DNA from: Volvox africanus | Lineage: Eukaryota > Chlorophyta > Chlorophyceae > Chlamydomonadales > Volvocaceae | Direction: 5' to 3' | NCBI GenBank assembly: GCA_030268105.1 | Contig: BSDZ01000037.1 | Location: forward strand, 248,001 to 312,000 | DNA: 64,000 nucleotides | Shown here: positions 31,299-40,193 of the stretch, one piece after another | Numbering within the stretch: the first letter of the stretch is position 1 | How the letters are laid out: every line of letters begins with the position of its first letter | Notes under the pieces: model-generated | Database searches by the model: none | What the model was told of the DNA's origin: nothing | What the model saw: the letters and a program-made list of their open reading frames with translations, nothing else | Program-made: the position numbers and the translations under genes

Positions 31299-31728
31299 TG
31301 ACTAGAAAACTGAAAGTTCCTGAATTATACTGTGTTATCGTTCTGACCTACTGTAGCATGATTGATAATTCGTGGGCAAAGGACGGTTGCGTTGGAAGGC
31401 CTGTAAATCCGGTAACTGATGTCTGCTGGTCGTGTCTGCTTCCAATCAAGATCGCCGGAGTTAATATCACCGGAGGGGATATTGATACCCCTACCTCAAA
31501 ATCCATATTATGTGCCTGCCCAAGACCAGGGATCCGGTAACTGATGTCTGCTGGTCGTGTCTGCTTCCAATCAAGATCGCCGGAGTTAATATCACCCGAG
31601 GGGATATTGATACCCCTACCTCAAAATCCATATTATGTGCCTGCCCAAGACCAGGGATTCCTGTACCGGTGCCAGGAATTCTGATTGCCTTCTGGGAGCC
31701 GGCAAGGTTAGTTGACGTAACCAAATCA
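31298..31728 (+). pseudogene. traU: TraU, F-type conjugative transfer protein, truncated with internal duplication
   Basis: The ATG at 31298 follows a strong Shine-Dalgarno site and begins a protein with a weak signal-like N-terminus. It continues with the TraU signature CVGRPVNPVTDVCWSCLLPI and the CACPRPGIP motif. A 125-bp tandem duplication repeats the central part out of frame. The frame after it continues IAFWEPARLVDVTKS, the expected TraU continuation, and then homology stops at about 31728. TraU is a periplasmic Cys-rich protein of the F-type conjugation pore. Roughly the first quarter to third of the protein remains. The bases 31729-31792 hold nothing I can assign. Confidence 0.85.
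31407..31656 (+). repeat. 125-bp tandem duplication inside traU
   Basis: The segment beginning ATCCGGTAACTGATG at 31407 recurs at 31532, a period of 125 bases. The copies differ by one base pair or so (ACCGGAGG against ACCCGAGG). Because 125 is not a multiple of 3, it destroys the traU frame. Confidence 0.9.
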
Positions 31729-31792
31729 AGTTTTATTTTAAAAATTCAACTGGAATTAAACTACTTTTTTATTGTTACTTTATCATTCGCAT

Positions 31793-32287
31793 AAGGATAT
31801 TATCTTTGCGCACAAAGTGATGGTATAACCAAGCACTTATATGTAACCCTATTAAAGCTGCAAATAAGAAGGCCGTCATGTAAACTATTAAAAAAGCTAG
31901 CTAGAACTATATCCTTTACCAGAGGTGGTATTACAAATAAATTGAAAACGTTTATCTCATGCCCTCCAAAACGCGACATTAAAATTCCACTAACCGGCAT
32001 TAAAAACATGAATATATAGAGGAGATAATGGGTAATCTTAGAAGCTAACTTTTGCCATAATGGTAAATCAGCTGGTAATTCTAACTTTACATTAATAAAA
32101 CGCCATAAAAGTCTTAACAATACAAAAAATAAAACAACCACCCCTATTGCTTTATGCATAGCATATAGCTGCCACTTATCAGCCGATGGTAGCATCGATA
32201 CCATAATAAAGCCAATAACCAGTAACCCTATTATGAATGGAAAAATTTAGCAATTATTCCGTATGAGGATAAGGTATTTTTGAGCAT
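31793..32287 (-). pseudogene. cybB: Cytochrome b561 family protein, two frameshifts
   Basis: The product would be a diheme inner-membrane protein that passes electrons from quinol. The native start is the ATG at 32287, preceded by a strong GGAGGT ribosome-binding site. The first frame reads SSYGIIAKFFH, then shifts by one base near 32238 into GLLVIGFIMVSMLPS and YAMHKAIGVVVLFFVLLRLLWR. Next come ITHYLLYIFMFLMPVSGILM and FVIPPLVKDIV. A second shift near 31900 leads to FLFAALIGLHISAWLYHHFV, the last helix with its heme-ligating histidine region. The total is about 165 codons with four hydrophobic helices, right for CybB. Confidence 0.88.
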
Positions 32288-32519
32288 CACACCTCCAAAT
32301 AATAAGATTATTAATCAGAGCTTATTTTTCTAATATACGCAATAGATTTTAGTTTATAACATATACTTTCAAATATAGGGCGTTACTACAAAGTGGTTTT
32401 TGTGGATGCATTATGCCTGTTAATCCAAAAAGCCCCCCTGTAAGAGAATCATTACCGGTGCCATGAATTGTTGCACTTCTTTCAAGGGATGGGCTAAAAG
32501 CATGCATTTAAGCAGATGC
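32288..32519. other. AT-rich bacterial-like remnant without a recognisable gene
   Basis: This stretch continues the AT-rich composition upstream of the cytochrome gene. I find no long open frame and no RNA gene in it. It ends abruptly at the LTR. Confidence 0.5.
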
Positions 32520-32813
32520 TGTTAAGTCTTGGACGGTGCAAACATTGGTTGCCACAACCTTGGAACTGTCCTAGAGAAGGAGCTCGGAGCTGTCCTAGAG
32601 AAGGAGCTTGGAACTGTCCTAGAGTTAAGTGGAGCCATCCGAGAGGACAACCGGGCGGAACTCTTGGAATAGCTAACAGCAGGCAATAATAGAATTTAAG
32701 GGTGCATAAACTCTGCAATAGTCACCCAACAGCTAGCAATCGTCTAGTGTCTTATACATCTGACCTCCTCTGACCTCTGTAATACTTCATTGCAGCTTTA
32801 TACTTCCTTTATC
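32520..32813 (+). repeat. Solo LTR of the same copia family, 3' end cut
   Basis: It matches the copia LTR over 294 of 303 bases with one substitution (CATTG for CATAG near 32791), in sense orientation on the plus strand. It starts with the full TGTTAAG terminus, but the last 9 bases (TCCTTAACA) are missing and LINE sequence begins directly. No target duplication can be tested because the right side is lost. It marks the border between bacterial-derived and LINE sequence. Confidence 0.92.
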
Positions 32814-33473
32814 GGGTGTTACACTGTGGGCGACTCGCCCTTCAAAGACGAGCACCGGGGGTCCTGACCGGACCGAGCCACAGCGCAGGGGAGGAACACG
32901 TGGCTTTGTCTGTCTGTCCTGCCACGTGCTCCCCCTCTCACTAGGGCCAGCGAGCCCTCATAGGCTCTCGCCTGGCCACTCACAGAGCACTCAGGGCTAC
33001 CAAGAAACCACAGGAAGGCCCAACAGAAAACGGGGGACACCTAGCTGCTCAAAGGACGGGGAAACCTCTCCTCTAACCCGACACTGACTAGACAGGAGCC
33101 TGGCAGACACACACAGTTCCCCTCAGAGGAGAAGCACCAGCAGGAAAGCACACCCTTCCACAGCCAAGCCAGAAGAACCCAACAAGAGGCGGAGGGGGGG
33201 ATGACAAGCCGAACTGGCGCCCCCCTAGAAAGCCTTCCGGCCCCACCCAAAGCTGGCCCCGCAGACACCTGAACTGCACAACAAGGAAAGACCTCTCTCG
33301 CTGACCCCCCCTAAAACCCTAAGGCCCCGAAGCCTGGACACAGGAACCTCTAGCCACGAAACCCTCCACCCTCTCCCTTCCCCTCCTCAAGATCTAGACC
33401 GTCCTCTCCTTGTCTCTACCTCCCTCACTCTCCCCCTTTCCTCCCACAGAACCTCCTCCTCAAAACTCCTGCC

Positions 33474-35964
33474 CTAAAGCCCCTGCTCTGTTCTTGCTGC
33501 TCCATGGTTGGTGATGTCAACCGGATCTGCACACCGCATTTGCGTGCCAACTATGGCTAGGATGGGATGTTGTGGTCCCACTTGATCCCAGCCATAGTGA
33601 GGTATTCCCAACGCTGCAAAAGAATGCAAGCGTGCCCAAAAGTCGGCAACTGTACGGGCCTGTGCACGGTCCAGGGGTGAGGTTGCTGTTTGTGTTGGAG
33701 TGTCCATTGCTGGCTGTGTCGTAGAGATGATTGGATGGGTGTTGGCATCTTCCTCTTCCTCTTGAGGGAACCCCCCTGAACGGTTGAAGAAGTCAGTAAT
33801 AGCCCGTTGACGGGGTCCCTGCTCTGCTGTGTGGGTCTGTTGTTGCTGCCGCCGTCTGTGGGTAGAAGGCCACTGTGGCCTGTGTTCTCTTGTTGCCGCC
33901 CGGAGACAGTGCCTGCCATATTCCATAGAAGATAAGGCTGCCAAAGCTATCACGTCCCATGGGGCCTGCTCGCAACCGGGAGGTGCTTGGACAAGCCATA
34001 GCTGTTGCCTGGTCAAGCCCCCTTCAATGGTGGCTGATGTCGGCAATGGCAGATGTCTGTCAATCTGTTCTCGCACCGCCTTGGCTATAGGGCACTCCCA
34101 GAAGTGGTGCAGGCGTGGGGAGCAAGGTTGATCTGTATCAGCTCCATAGCTGCCACACCCACATGGTTTGATGGGCACCCTGGAAAGATGTGTGTTGCCA
34201 GGTATGGGTATCCCATCGACCACCAAACGCCACAGCGTCTCTTTGTTTTTATTTTCCCACCGAACTGCTGTCCTGCCCTGTTTTGCCGATAGCCGTGAAG
34301 AGGGCTGCCATGGTATGGCCAATCTCTGGCCAGAACTTGCGGTACAGATCCGTTGGGATGCCATCCCATCCGGGTGCTTTGCCTGGCTGGCTCTTCTTCA
34401 GTGCGAAACCCAGCTCAGTCACAGCAATGGTCGGGGACCCAGCCACTTCGTCAGCTTCCTCAGGGAGTCGGATGTTGGCTGCTGCTAACTGGGTTAGCAC
34501 TGACTGGCGATCTTCAGGAGTGGTGAAGTCTGGGGCTCTGCATACCCCTGCCCAAAAGTCCGCTACGACCTGTGGTAGCTGTGCTGGATTAGTGACCAGT
34601 CGGCCTGAGTGTGCCTGGAGTGCCACTGGGGCTGTTTGCTGGTCCTGGATTTGGGTTTGCAGGAAGGTTGTCAGAGCTGGGCCAGGACGCTCTCCTGCGT
34701 GTAACCAGTGGACCCGGGTCTTTTTTGCCACCCTGGCGTTGTCCTCAATATGCACCCTAGCCAGTCTTGCTTGGGCATCTATGAGTTGCTGTAGTAGGTG
34801 TGGTGAGTGCGGCATAGTATCGAGGGCTTGTTGGGCCTGTTGGACCCCAGGGTAGGCCTCCTGGGTATGAGCACCTGGCTGCTGTCTGCGCTGTTGCGCT
34901 ACCTTGTTGAGTTGGTGTGCTAGGAAGGTTAGTCGGCGTTTAAAACCAGGCCACCAAGCAATAAGGTTGCCCGGATTCTCTTCGACTGAGGGTGCCTCTT
35001 GGCATTGGTTCCGGATCCACTCCGCCATGCTTGTAGCCAAATCCTCATGGTCAGTGAAGGCCATGCGTATACGCTTGATGCCTGGGCCCTTGACCTCATT
35101 TTTGCAAGGTAGGAGATGAAGTGTGGCAAGACGGTGGTCTGAGGCTGTGTGGAAGGAGATGGCTGTATGGCATAGGTACGGCAGCTTGGCTTCATTGATG
35201 TAGATGCGATCTAGGCGTGAACCGCCTGGGGTGGGTGCATGGTACAGGTGAGTGAAGTCACGGCGCCTTGGGTGGAGGTATCGGTGGGTATCTACCATCT
35301 GTGGGCCTGCCCGCTGCCGCATCTCAGTGATAGGCCTATCTGCTTGACGCCCATCTCTTCCTGCGGACGAGTCCCACTCTGGGTTTTCCACAAAGTTGAA
35401 GTCTCCTGCCCAGATAAGGGTGGTGTCCCTATTGTCCTCCATGGCTTGCGTTGTGGTGGCAGCCAGGGCGTTCTCGAAGAGTTGTCGCCGGGTTTCCGCA
35501 GCCATCGAGGTAGTGCCAGGTGGGAGGTAGATATTGCAGATGTGCAGGCGGTGTCCCCCCCAGTGGAGGATACAGTCGGTGAAACGGCCTCTCGTACATG
35601 TATGCTGGGGTGTTGCCAGTTTAGGTGCCAGAGCTGAAGCTAGCCCCTGTCTGATGAGGATGAGCACTCCTGCTGTGTGCGTCGAGTTAGACCAAGAGTA
35701 GGCTGCTATCTTCCAGTTTTGTGTGTGGATCTGTTTGGTGGCATAACGAAGATCCCGTTCAAACAGGCATTGGTGCTGGAGGGTAGTGTGGTGGGTTTCC
35801 TGCAGACATACAATATCCAGCCGCTGCTCAGCCCATTGACGTACCGCTGCCTGAAGTCGACTGCCATGAGAGGCCAGAAGCCCTCGCATATTGTGCGTGG
35901 CTATGCGCAGTGGATGCCCTGAGATAGCTCCCTGCCGCTGACTTCTCTTGTTGCCTCTGGACAT
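33474..35964 (-). pseudogene. LINE ORF2 (endonuclease-RT) of copy A, RT deleted
   Basis: The N-terminal 570 or so residues hold the complete APE-type endonuclease (IATHNMRGLLAS, CLQETHH, AGDFNFVE, LDRIYI, SDHRLATL) and the first RT block up to KAPGWDGIPTDLYRKFWPEI. The deletion then removes the catalytic RT core including LDFAKAYD and FADD, and shifts the frame. The remaining C-terminal sequence (zinc-binding CGCGSYG...HHFWECP onward) follows in another frame to the stop at 33474. It cannot make a working RT. Confidence 0.92.
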
Positions 35965-37646
35965 TATTCGGCTTGGGTTTCCCGGTTGGGGGGGTCATAC
36001 TCCTTCCCATCGCAGTCCATGTCCTGGGATGGGTTGGGGTTGTTTTTGGTTTGCCGGGGACGCCGAGTGGGTGTCCGCCGTGGTCGGAGTGCCTCCTTGG
36101 TTATACCACCTGATACCGTTGACTCCCTCTCCTTCCGTTGCAAGGCTAGTTTGGCCTTCCGGGCTTGCCTTGCCCTCTCTGTTTGGGCCATGTGCCGCTG
36201 GGCTCGTACCTCCTCTGGCAGGTGGGTCAGTCGCTGCTTGCGAATTTTGTTTTGTTGGGTTCTGGTGAGGGCGTGGCTGTTTGAGGTATGCTCTTGTGCC
36301 CTGGCCCTGGAGAGTGAGCGTCCAGCTGGTGCGTTGACCTCGTTCACCACCCCCTGGTTGTCTGGCTTTGATGCTGGTTGGGGAGGTGGTGGTTGGGCTG
36401 CACATTCTGTGACTACATCAGTGGTATTAGTCGGGGTTCTGGGTTTGCATGCTGCTGTAGCGGCTTTGGCTGCTGCTTCCCTGGCCATTGCTGCTGTTGC
36501 GGCTGCTTCGATGATAGCTTGGGGCGGCAGCCTGGGTGGTGGGGCCATGGGTTGGGGCGCCCCAGGTGGGAGTGGCATCAGAGAGCTGGGTGTGGGTTGC
36601 CTTGGGGGCCCCTGTGGGTGTTGCCTGAGAACATCCGCAAAGGATGGCACAGTGTTGGCCATGCTGGACGAGGGGTCCAGACCTCTCAGTCGGGCTGTGG
36701 GCTGGGCTGGGGGATTTGGCTGGTGGGTTGGCAGGCGTTGACGTTTGAGGTCTCGCTGGCGATTGAGCTCCGTTCGTGGAGGGGGTTTGCAGGGCATACG
36801 AAACGGGGCCTCCTCTACTACTGACCGGAGCCTAGTAGCCACCAGCATGCCCTGGTTCAAAAAGCCCCCCGGTCGTCCAAAGCTGAACAGGCTCTGGGGT
36901 GGGAGGCTGGGGGATCCCGGTGCCATTTTAACCCGCCATGTGTCAGCCATGCGCGTGGGTTTGAGGTCTTGGAACTCATCCATGGGTCTGGAGGATCGTT
37001 CTGATGAATAAGCTTGCGCTAGGAAGCTTGGGATAGCTTGCGGGGATAGGCTTGAAGGCACCCCTGATATCTCCCAGAGTGCTGGCTGCATCTTGTGGAG
37101 GTTTTTGATGTGGACCTCCACGGTGATGGGTGGGTTGTTCGGGAGAAGGTGGACTTGCCCCAGTCTCAGGTGTCCCCTGGCGACTGCGGGTGATGATAGG
37201 AGCCATGCCCTGCCACCCTTCGGGAGAAGAATGGTAATTTCTTGCACCACGTTGCCATTGGGGTGCTTGTACTGGTGATGCCTGCCAATCTTTGGCAGGC
37301 TGCATGGTAGGCCTGGCATGTTGGCCACCATAACCTCGTACACTTTGGTAATGACTGCATCCGTGAGGGGCCCGAAAAGCTGGGCGTGGACGTCTGCCGG
37401 GTTAGAATCTGGTGGCCAATGGATGTCCATGGCCAAGGTCTCTTGGTCGAGTAGGATGGGAGTTCCTGCTGGTAATTCCCGTTGAATTTGGTCCAGGTTA
37501 ACGAAGCGTTTTGCCATTGGAGGCCGGGCGGACGGGCCTCTGTTGGCTGCAGCTGATTCCTGGCCGATGGATTTTGTTGTTCGCGCGGTGGTCCGCGCGC
37601 GGTTGATATCGATCATGGTGAAGGCTAAGATGGCATAGAGAAGCAA
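35964..37646 (-). CDS. LINE ORF1 protein of copy A
   Basis: A 560-aa open frame almost identical to that of copy B (Arg for Lys and Ala for Val among the few changes). See the copy B ORF1 entry for its features. It ends in the same TAATG overlap with ORF2. Confidence 0.85.
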   Translation of the reverse strand: MLLYAILAFTMIDINRARTTARTTKSIGQESAAANRGPSARPPMAKRFVNLDQIQRELPAGTPILLDQETLAMDIHWPPDSNPADVHAQLFGPLTDAVITKVYEVMVANMPGLPCSLPKIGRHHQYKHPNGNVVQEITILLPKGGRAWLLSSPAVARGHLRLGQVHLLPNNPPITVEVHIKNLHKMQPALWEISGVPSSLSPQAIPSFLAQAYSSERSSRPMDEFQDLKPTRMADTWRVKMAPGSPSLPPQSLFSFGRPGGFLNQGMLVATRLRSVVEEAPFRMPCKPPPRTELNRQRDLKRQRLPTHQPNPPAQPTARLRGLDPSSSMANTVPSFADVLRQHPQGPPRQPTPSSLMPLPPGAPQPMAPPPRLPPQAIIEAAATAAMAREAAAKAATAACKPRTPTNTTDVVTECAAQPPPPQPASKPDNQGVVNEVNAPAGRSLSRARAQEHTSNSHALTRTQQNKIRKQRLTHLPEEVRAQRHMAQTERARQARKAKLALQRKERESTVSGGITKEALRPRRTPTRRPRQTKNNPNPSQDMDCDGKEYDPPNRETQAE

Positions 37647-38139
37647 AGGAGTTTATCTTCCGAAGAACGACTTGCGACTGTCTGCAATGACGGCCCGAAG
37701 AGGGAATAGCGAGAGGTTCCGAATCCCCGCCTGCGCAAGAGTTGCCTCTAATTCCGCCGTTTAAAGGAGAGCAGAAGAAGATATTCCCTAAGAGTGGCGG
37801 TTGTTCCCGTTGGTGGCCAAGAGTCGGAAGAATGAGCGGGATGCTCCAAGTCGCAGCAGGCGCGATAATCGCCGTTCACTCTGCCGTAGAAAATAGAGTA
37901 AAAGAAGGCAATCCACAAGGAAGAAAGGCGGCTGTTCGTGCTATAAACCAGAGTTAGGCCGCCGAAGTGAAAGCCGCCGCGAGCGCGACGGTCGCCGCTA
38001 GTTCAGCCAAACAATTATATGCTCTTGGTGAGACTTGAACAGACGATTGCTGCCTCATTAGCGCGCAAGTTCTATCTCATTTTGCACGACCACCGGTGAC
38101 ACTGTCATGCCGGTGATACGTTAGTATTAACCATACGTC

Positions 38140-38267
38140 TATGTATGTATGTATGTATGTATGTATGTATGTATGTATGTATGTATGTATGTATGTATGT
38201 ATGTATGTATGTATGTATGTATGTATGTATGTATGTATGTATGTATGTATGTATGTATGTATGTATG

Positions 38268-38298
<31 letters not shown>

Positions 38299-39533
38299 TG
38301 TATGTATGTATGTATGTATGTATGTATGTATGTATGTATGTATGTATGTATGTATGTATGTATGTATGTATGTATGTATGTATGTATGTATGTATGTATG
38401 TATGTATGTATGTATGTATGTATGTATGTATGTATGTATGTATGTATGTATGTATGTATGTATGTATGTATGTATGTATGTATGTATGTATGTATGTATG
38501 TATGTATGTATGTATGTATGTATGTATGTATGTATGTATGTATGTATGTATGTATGTATGTATGTATGTATGTATGTATGTATGTATGTATGTATGTATG
38601 TATGTATGTATGTATGTATGTATGTATGTATGTATGTATGTATGTATGTATGTATGTATGTATGTATGTATGTATGTATGTATGTATGTATGTATGTATG
38701 TATGTATGTATGTATGTATGTATGTATGTATGTATGTATGTATGTATGTATGTATGTATGTATGTATGTATGTATGTATGTATGTATGTATGTATGTATG
38801 TATGTATGTATGTATGTATGTATGTATGTATGTATGTATGTATGTATGTATGTATGTATGTATGTATGTATGTATGTATGTATGTATGTATGTATGTATG
38901 TATGTATGTATGTATGTATGTATGTATGTATGTATGTATGTATGTATGTATGTATGTATGTATGTATGTATGTATGTATGTATGTATGTATGTATGTATG
39001 TATGTATGTATGTATGTATGTATGTATGTATGTATGTATGTATGTATGTATGTATGTATGTATGTATGTATGTATGTATGTATGTATGTATGTATGTATG
39101 TATGTATGTATGTATGTATGTATGTATGTATGTATGTATGTATGTATGTATGTATGTATGTATGTATGTATGTATGTATGTATGTATGTATGTATGTATG
39201 TATGTATGTATGTATGTATGTATGTATGTATGTATGTATGTATGTATGTATGTATGTATGTATGTATGTATGTATGTATGTATGTATGTATGTATGTATG
39301 TATGTATGTATGTATGTATGTATGTATGTATGTATGTATGTATGTATGTATGTATGTATGTATGTATGTATGTATGTATGTATGTATGTATGTATGTATG
39401 TATGTATGTATGTATGTATGTATGTATGTATGTATGTATGTATGTATGTATGTATGTATGTATGTATGTATGTATGTATGTATGTATGTATGTATGTATG
39501 TATGTATGTATGTATGTATGTATGTATGTATTT
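38140..39533. repeat. (TATG)n array 1, tail of LINE B
   Basis: About 1.39 kb of perfect TATG repeats (about 348 units), with one inserted A near 38297 that shifts the phase. The end joining LINE B reads GTATTTGGGTG. Read from the LINE strand it is a (CATA)n tail. Confidence 0.97.
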
Positions 39534-39538
39534 GGGTG

Positions 39539-39543
39539 TTACA
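39539..39543 (-). terminator. TGTAA motif at the LINE 3' end
   Basis: In the sense direction the last bases before the tail are CAGTGTAACACCC. TGTAA is the polyadenylation signal of green algae such as Chlamydomonas and lies where a 3'-end signal is expected. A 5-base motif can occur by chance. Confidence 0.4.
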
Positions 39544-39547
39544 CTGT

Positions 39548-39560
39548 GGGCGACTCGCCC
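39548..39560 (-). other. 3'-terminal stem-loop of the LINE
   Basis: GGGCG-AGT-CGCCC (sense) lies about 14 bases from the 3' end, in all copies that include this region. Several LINE families have such a hairpin as the reverse transcriptase recognition site. Copy I has a longer version. Confidence 0.6.
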
Positions 39561-40193
39561 TTCAAAGACGAGCACCGGGGGTCCTGACCGGACCGAGCCA
39601 CAGCGCAGGGGAGGAACACGTGGCTTTGTCTGTCTGTCCTGCCACGTGCTCCCCCTCTCACTAGGGCCAGCGAGCCCTCATAGGCTCTCGCCTGGCCACT
39701 CACAGAGCACTCAGGGCTACCAAGAAACCACAGGAAGGCCCAACAGAAAACGGGGGACACCTAGCTGCTCAAAGGACGGGGAAACCTCTCCTCTAACCCG
39801 ACACTGACTAGACAGGAGCCTGGCAGACACACACAGTTCCCCTCAGAGGAGAAGCACCAGCAGGAAAGCACACCCTTCCACAGCCAAGCCAGAAGAACCC
39901 AACAAGAGGCGGAGGGGGGGATGACAAGCCGAACTGGCGCCCCCCTAGAAAGCCTTCCGGCCCCACCCAAAGCTGGCCCCGCAGACACCTGAACTGCACA
40001 ACAAGGAAAGACCTCTCTCGCTGAACCCCCCTAAAACCCTAAGGACCCGAAGCCTGGACACAGGAACCTCTAGCCACGAAACCCTCCACCCTCTCCCTTC
40101 CCCTCCTCAAGATCTAGACCGTCCTCTCCTTGTCTCTACCTCCCTCACTCTCCCCCTTTCCTCCCACAGAACCTCCTCCTCAAAACTCCTGCC

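Larger units (their letters stand above)
32814..38139 (-). mobile_element. LINE copy A, complete ends but internally deleted
   Basis: A minus-strand LINE whose 3' end (sense ...GTGTAACACCC) is at 32814, joined straight to the truncated LTR with no (CATA)n tail. Its 5' end is at about 38139 next to a (TATG)n array, the same 5' junction as copy B. It is nearly identical to copy B except for a 2159-bp deletion at 34273/34274 (copy B coordinates 40994-43152) with 2 bases of shared sequence (CC). Besides the ORFs it contains a 3' UTR of about 660 bases (32814-33473) and a 5' region of about 490 bases (37647-38139). Confidence 0.92.

Noticed and set aside
1..32519. An ordinary bacterial chromosome or plasmid
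   Set aside because: The copia element with 5-bp duplications, the adjoining solo LTR and the LINE cluster are eukaryotic. Nearly all bacterial genes here are broken. A chimeric assembly remains possible at the 32519 border only.
32819..33279. Small minus-strand frames of 63-75 codons in the LINE 3' UTR, repeated with each copy
   Set aside because: They lie downstream of the ORF2 stop, show no domain, and recur only because the UTR is repeated.
34190..36824. Plus-strand frames up to 251 codons opposite LINE ORF1 and ORF2 (also in copies B and I)
   Set aside because: They mirror the real minus-strand ORFs. Their Cys/Trp/Gly-rich composition is typical of antisense reading of GC-rich genes.
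37690..38110. tRNA-like stretches in the LINE 5' region (a GGTTCCGAATCC box and a CTCATTA loop with partial stem)
   Set aside because: Neither folds into a full cloverleaf and the T-arm stems mismatch. At most they resemble degenerate RNA polymerase III boxes.
38140..39800. Very long open frames of repeated MYVC or IHTY across the TATG arrays, on both strands
   Set aside because: A 4-base repeat without a stop codon in any frame gives open frames automatically. There is no gene signal apart from the repeat itself.
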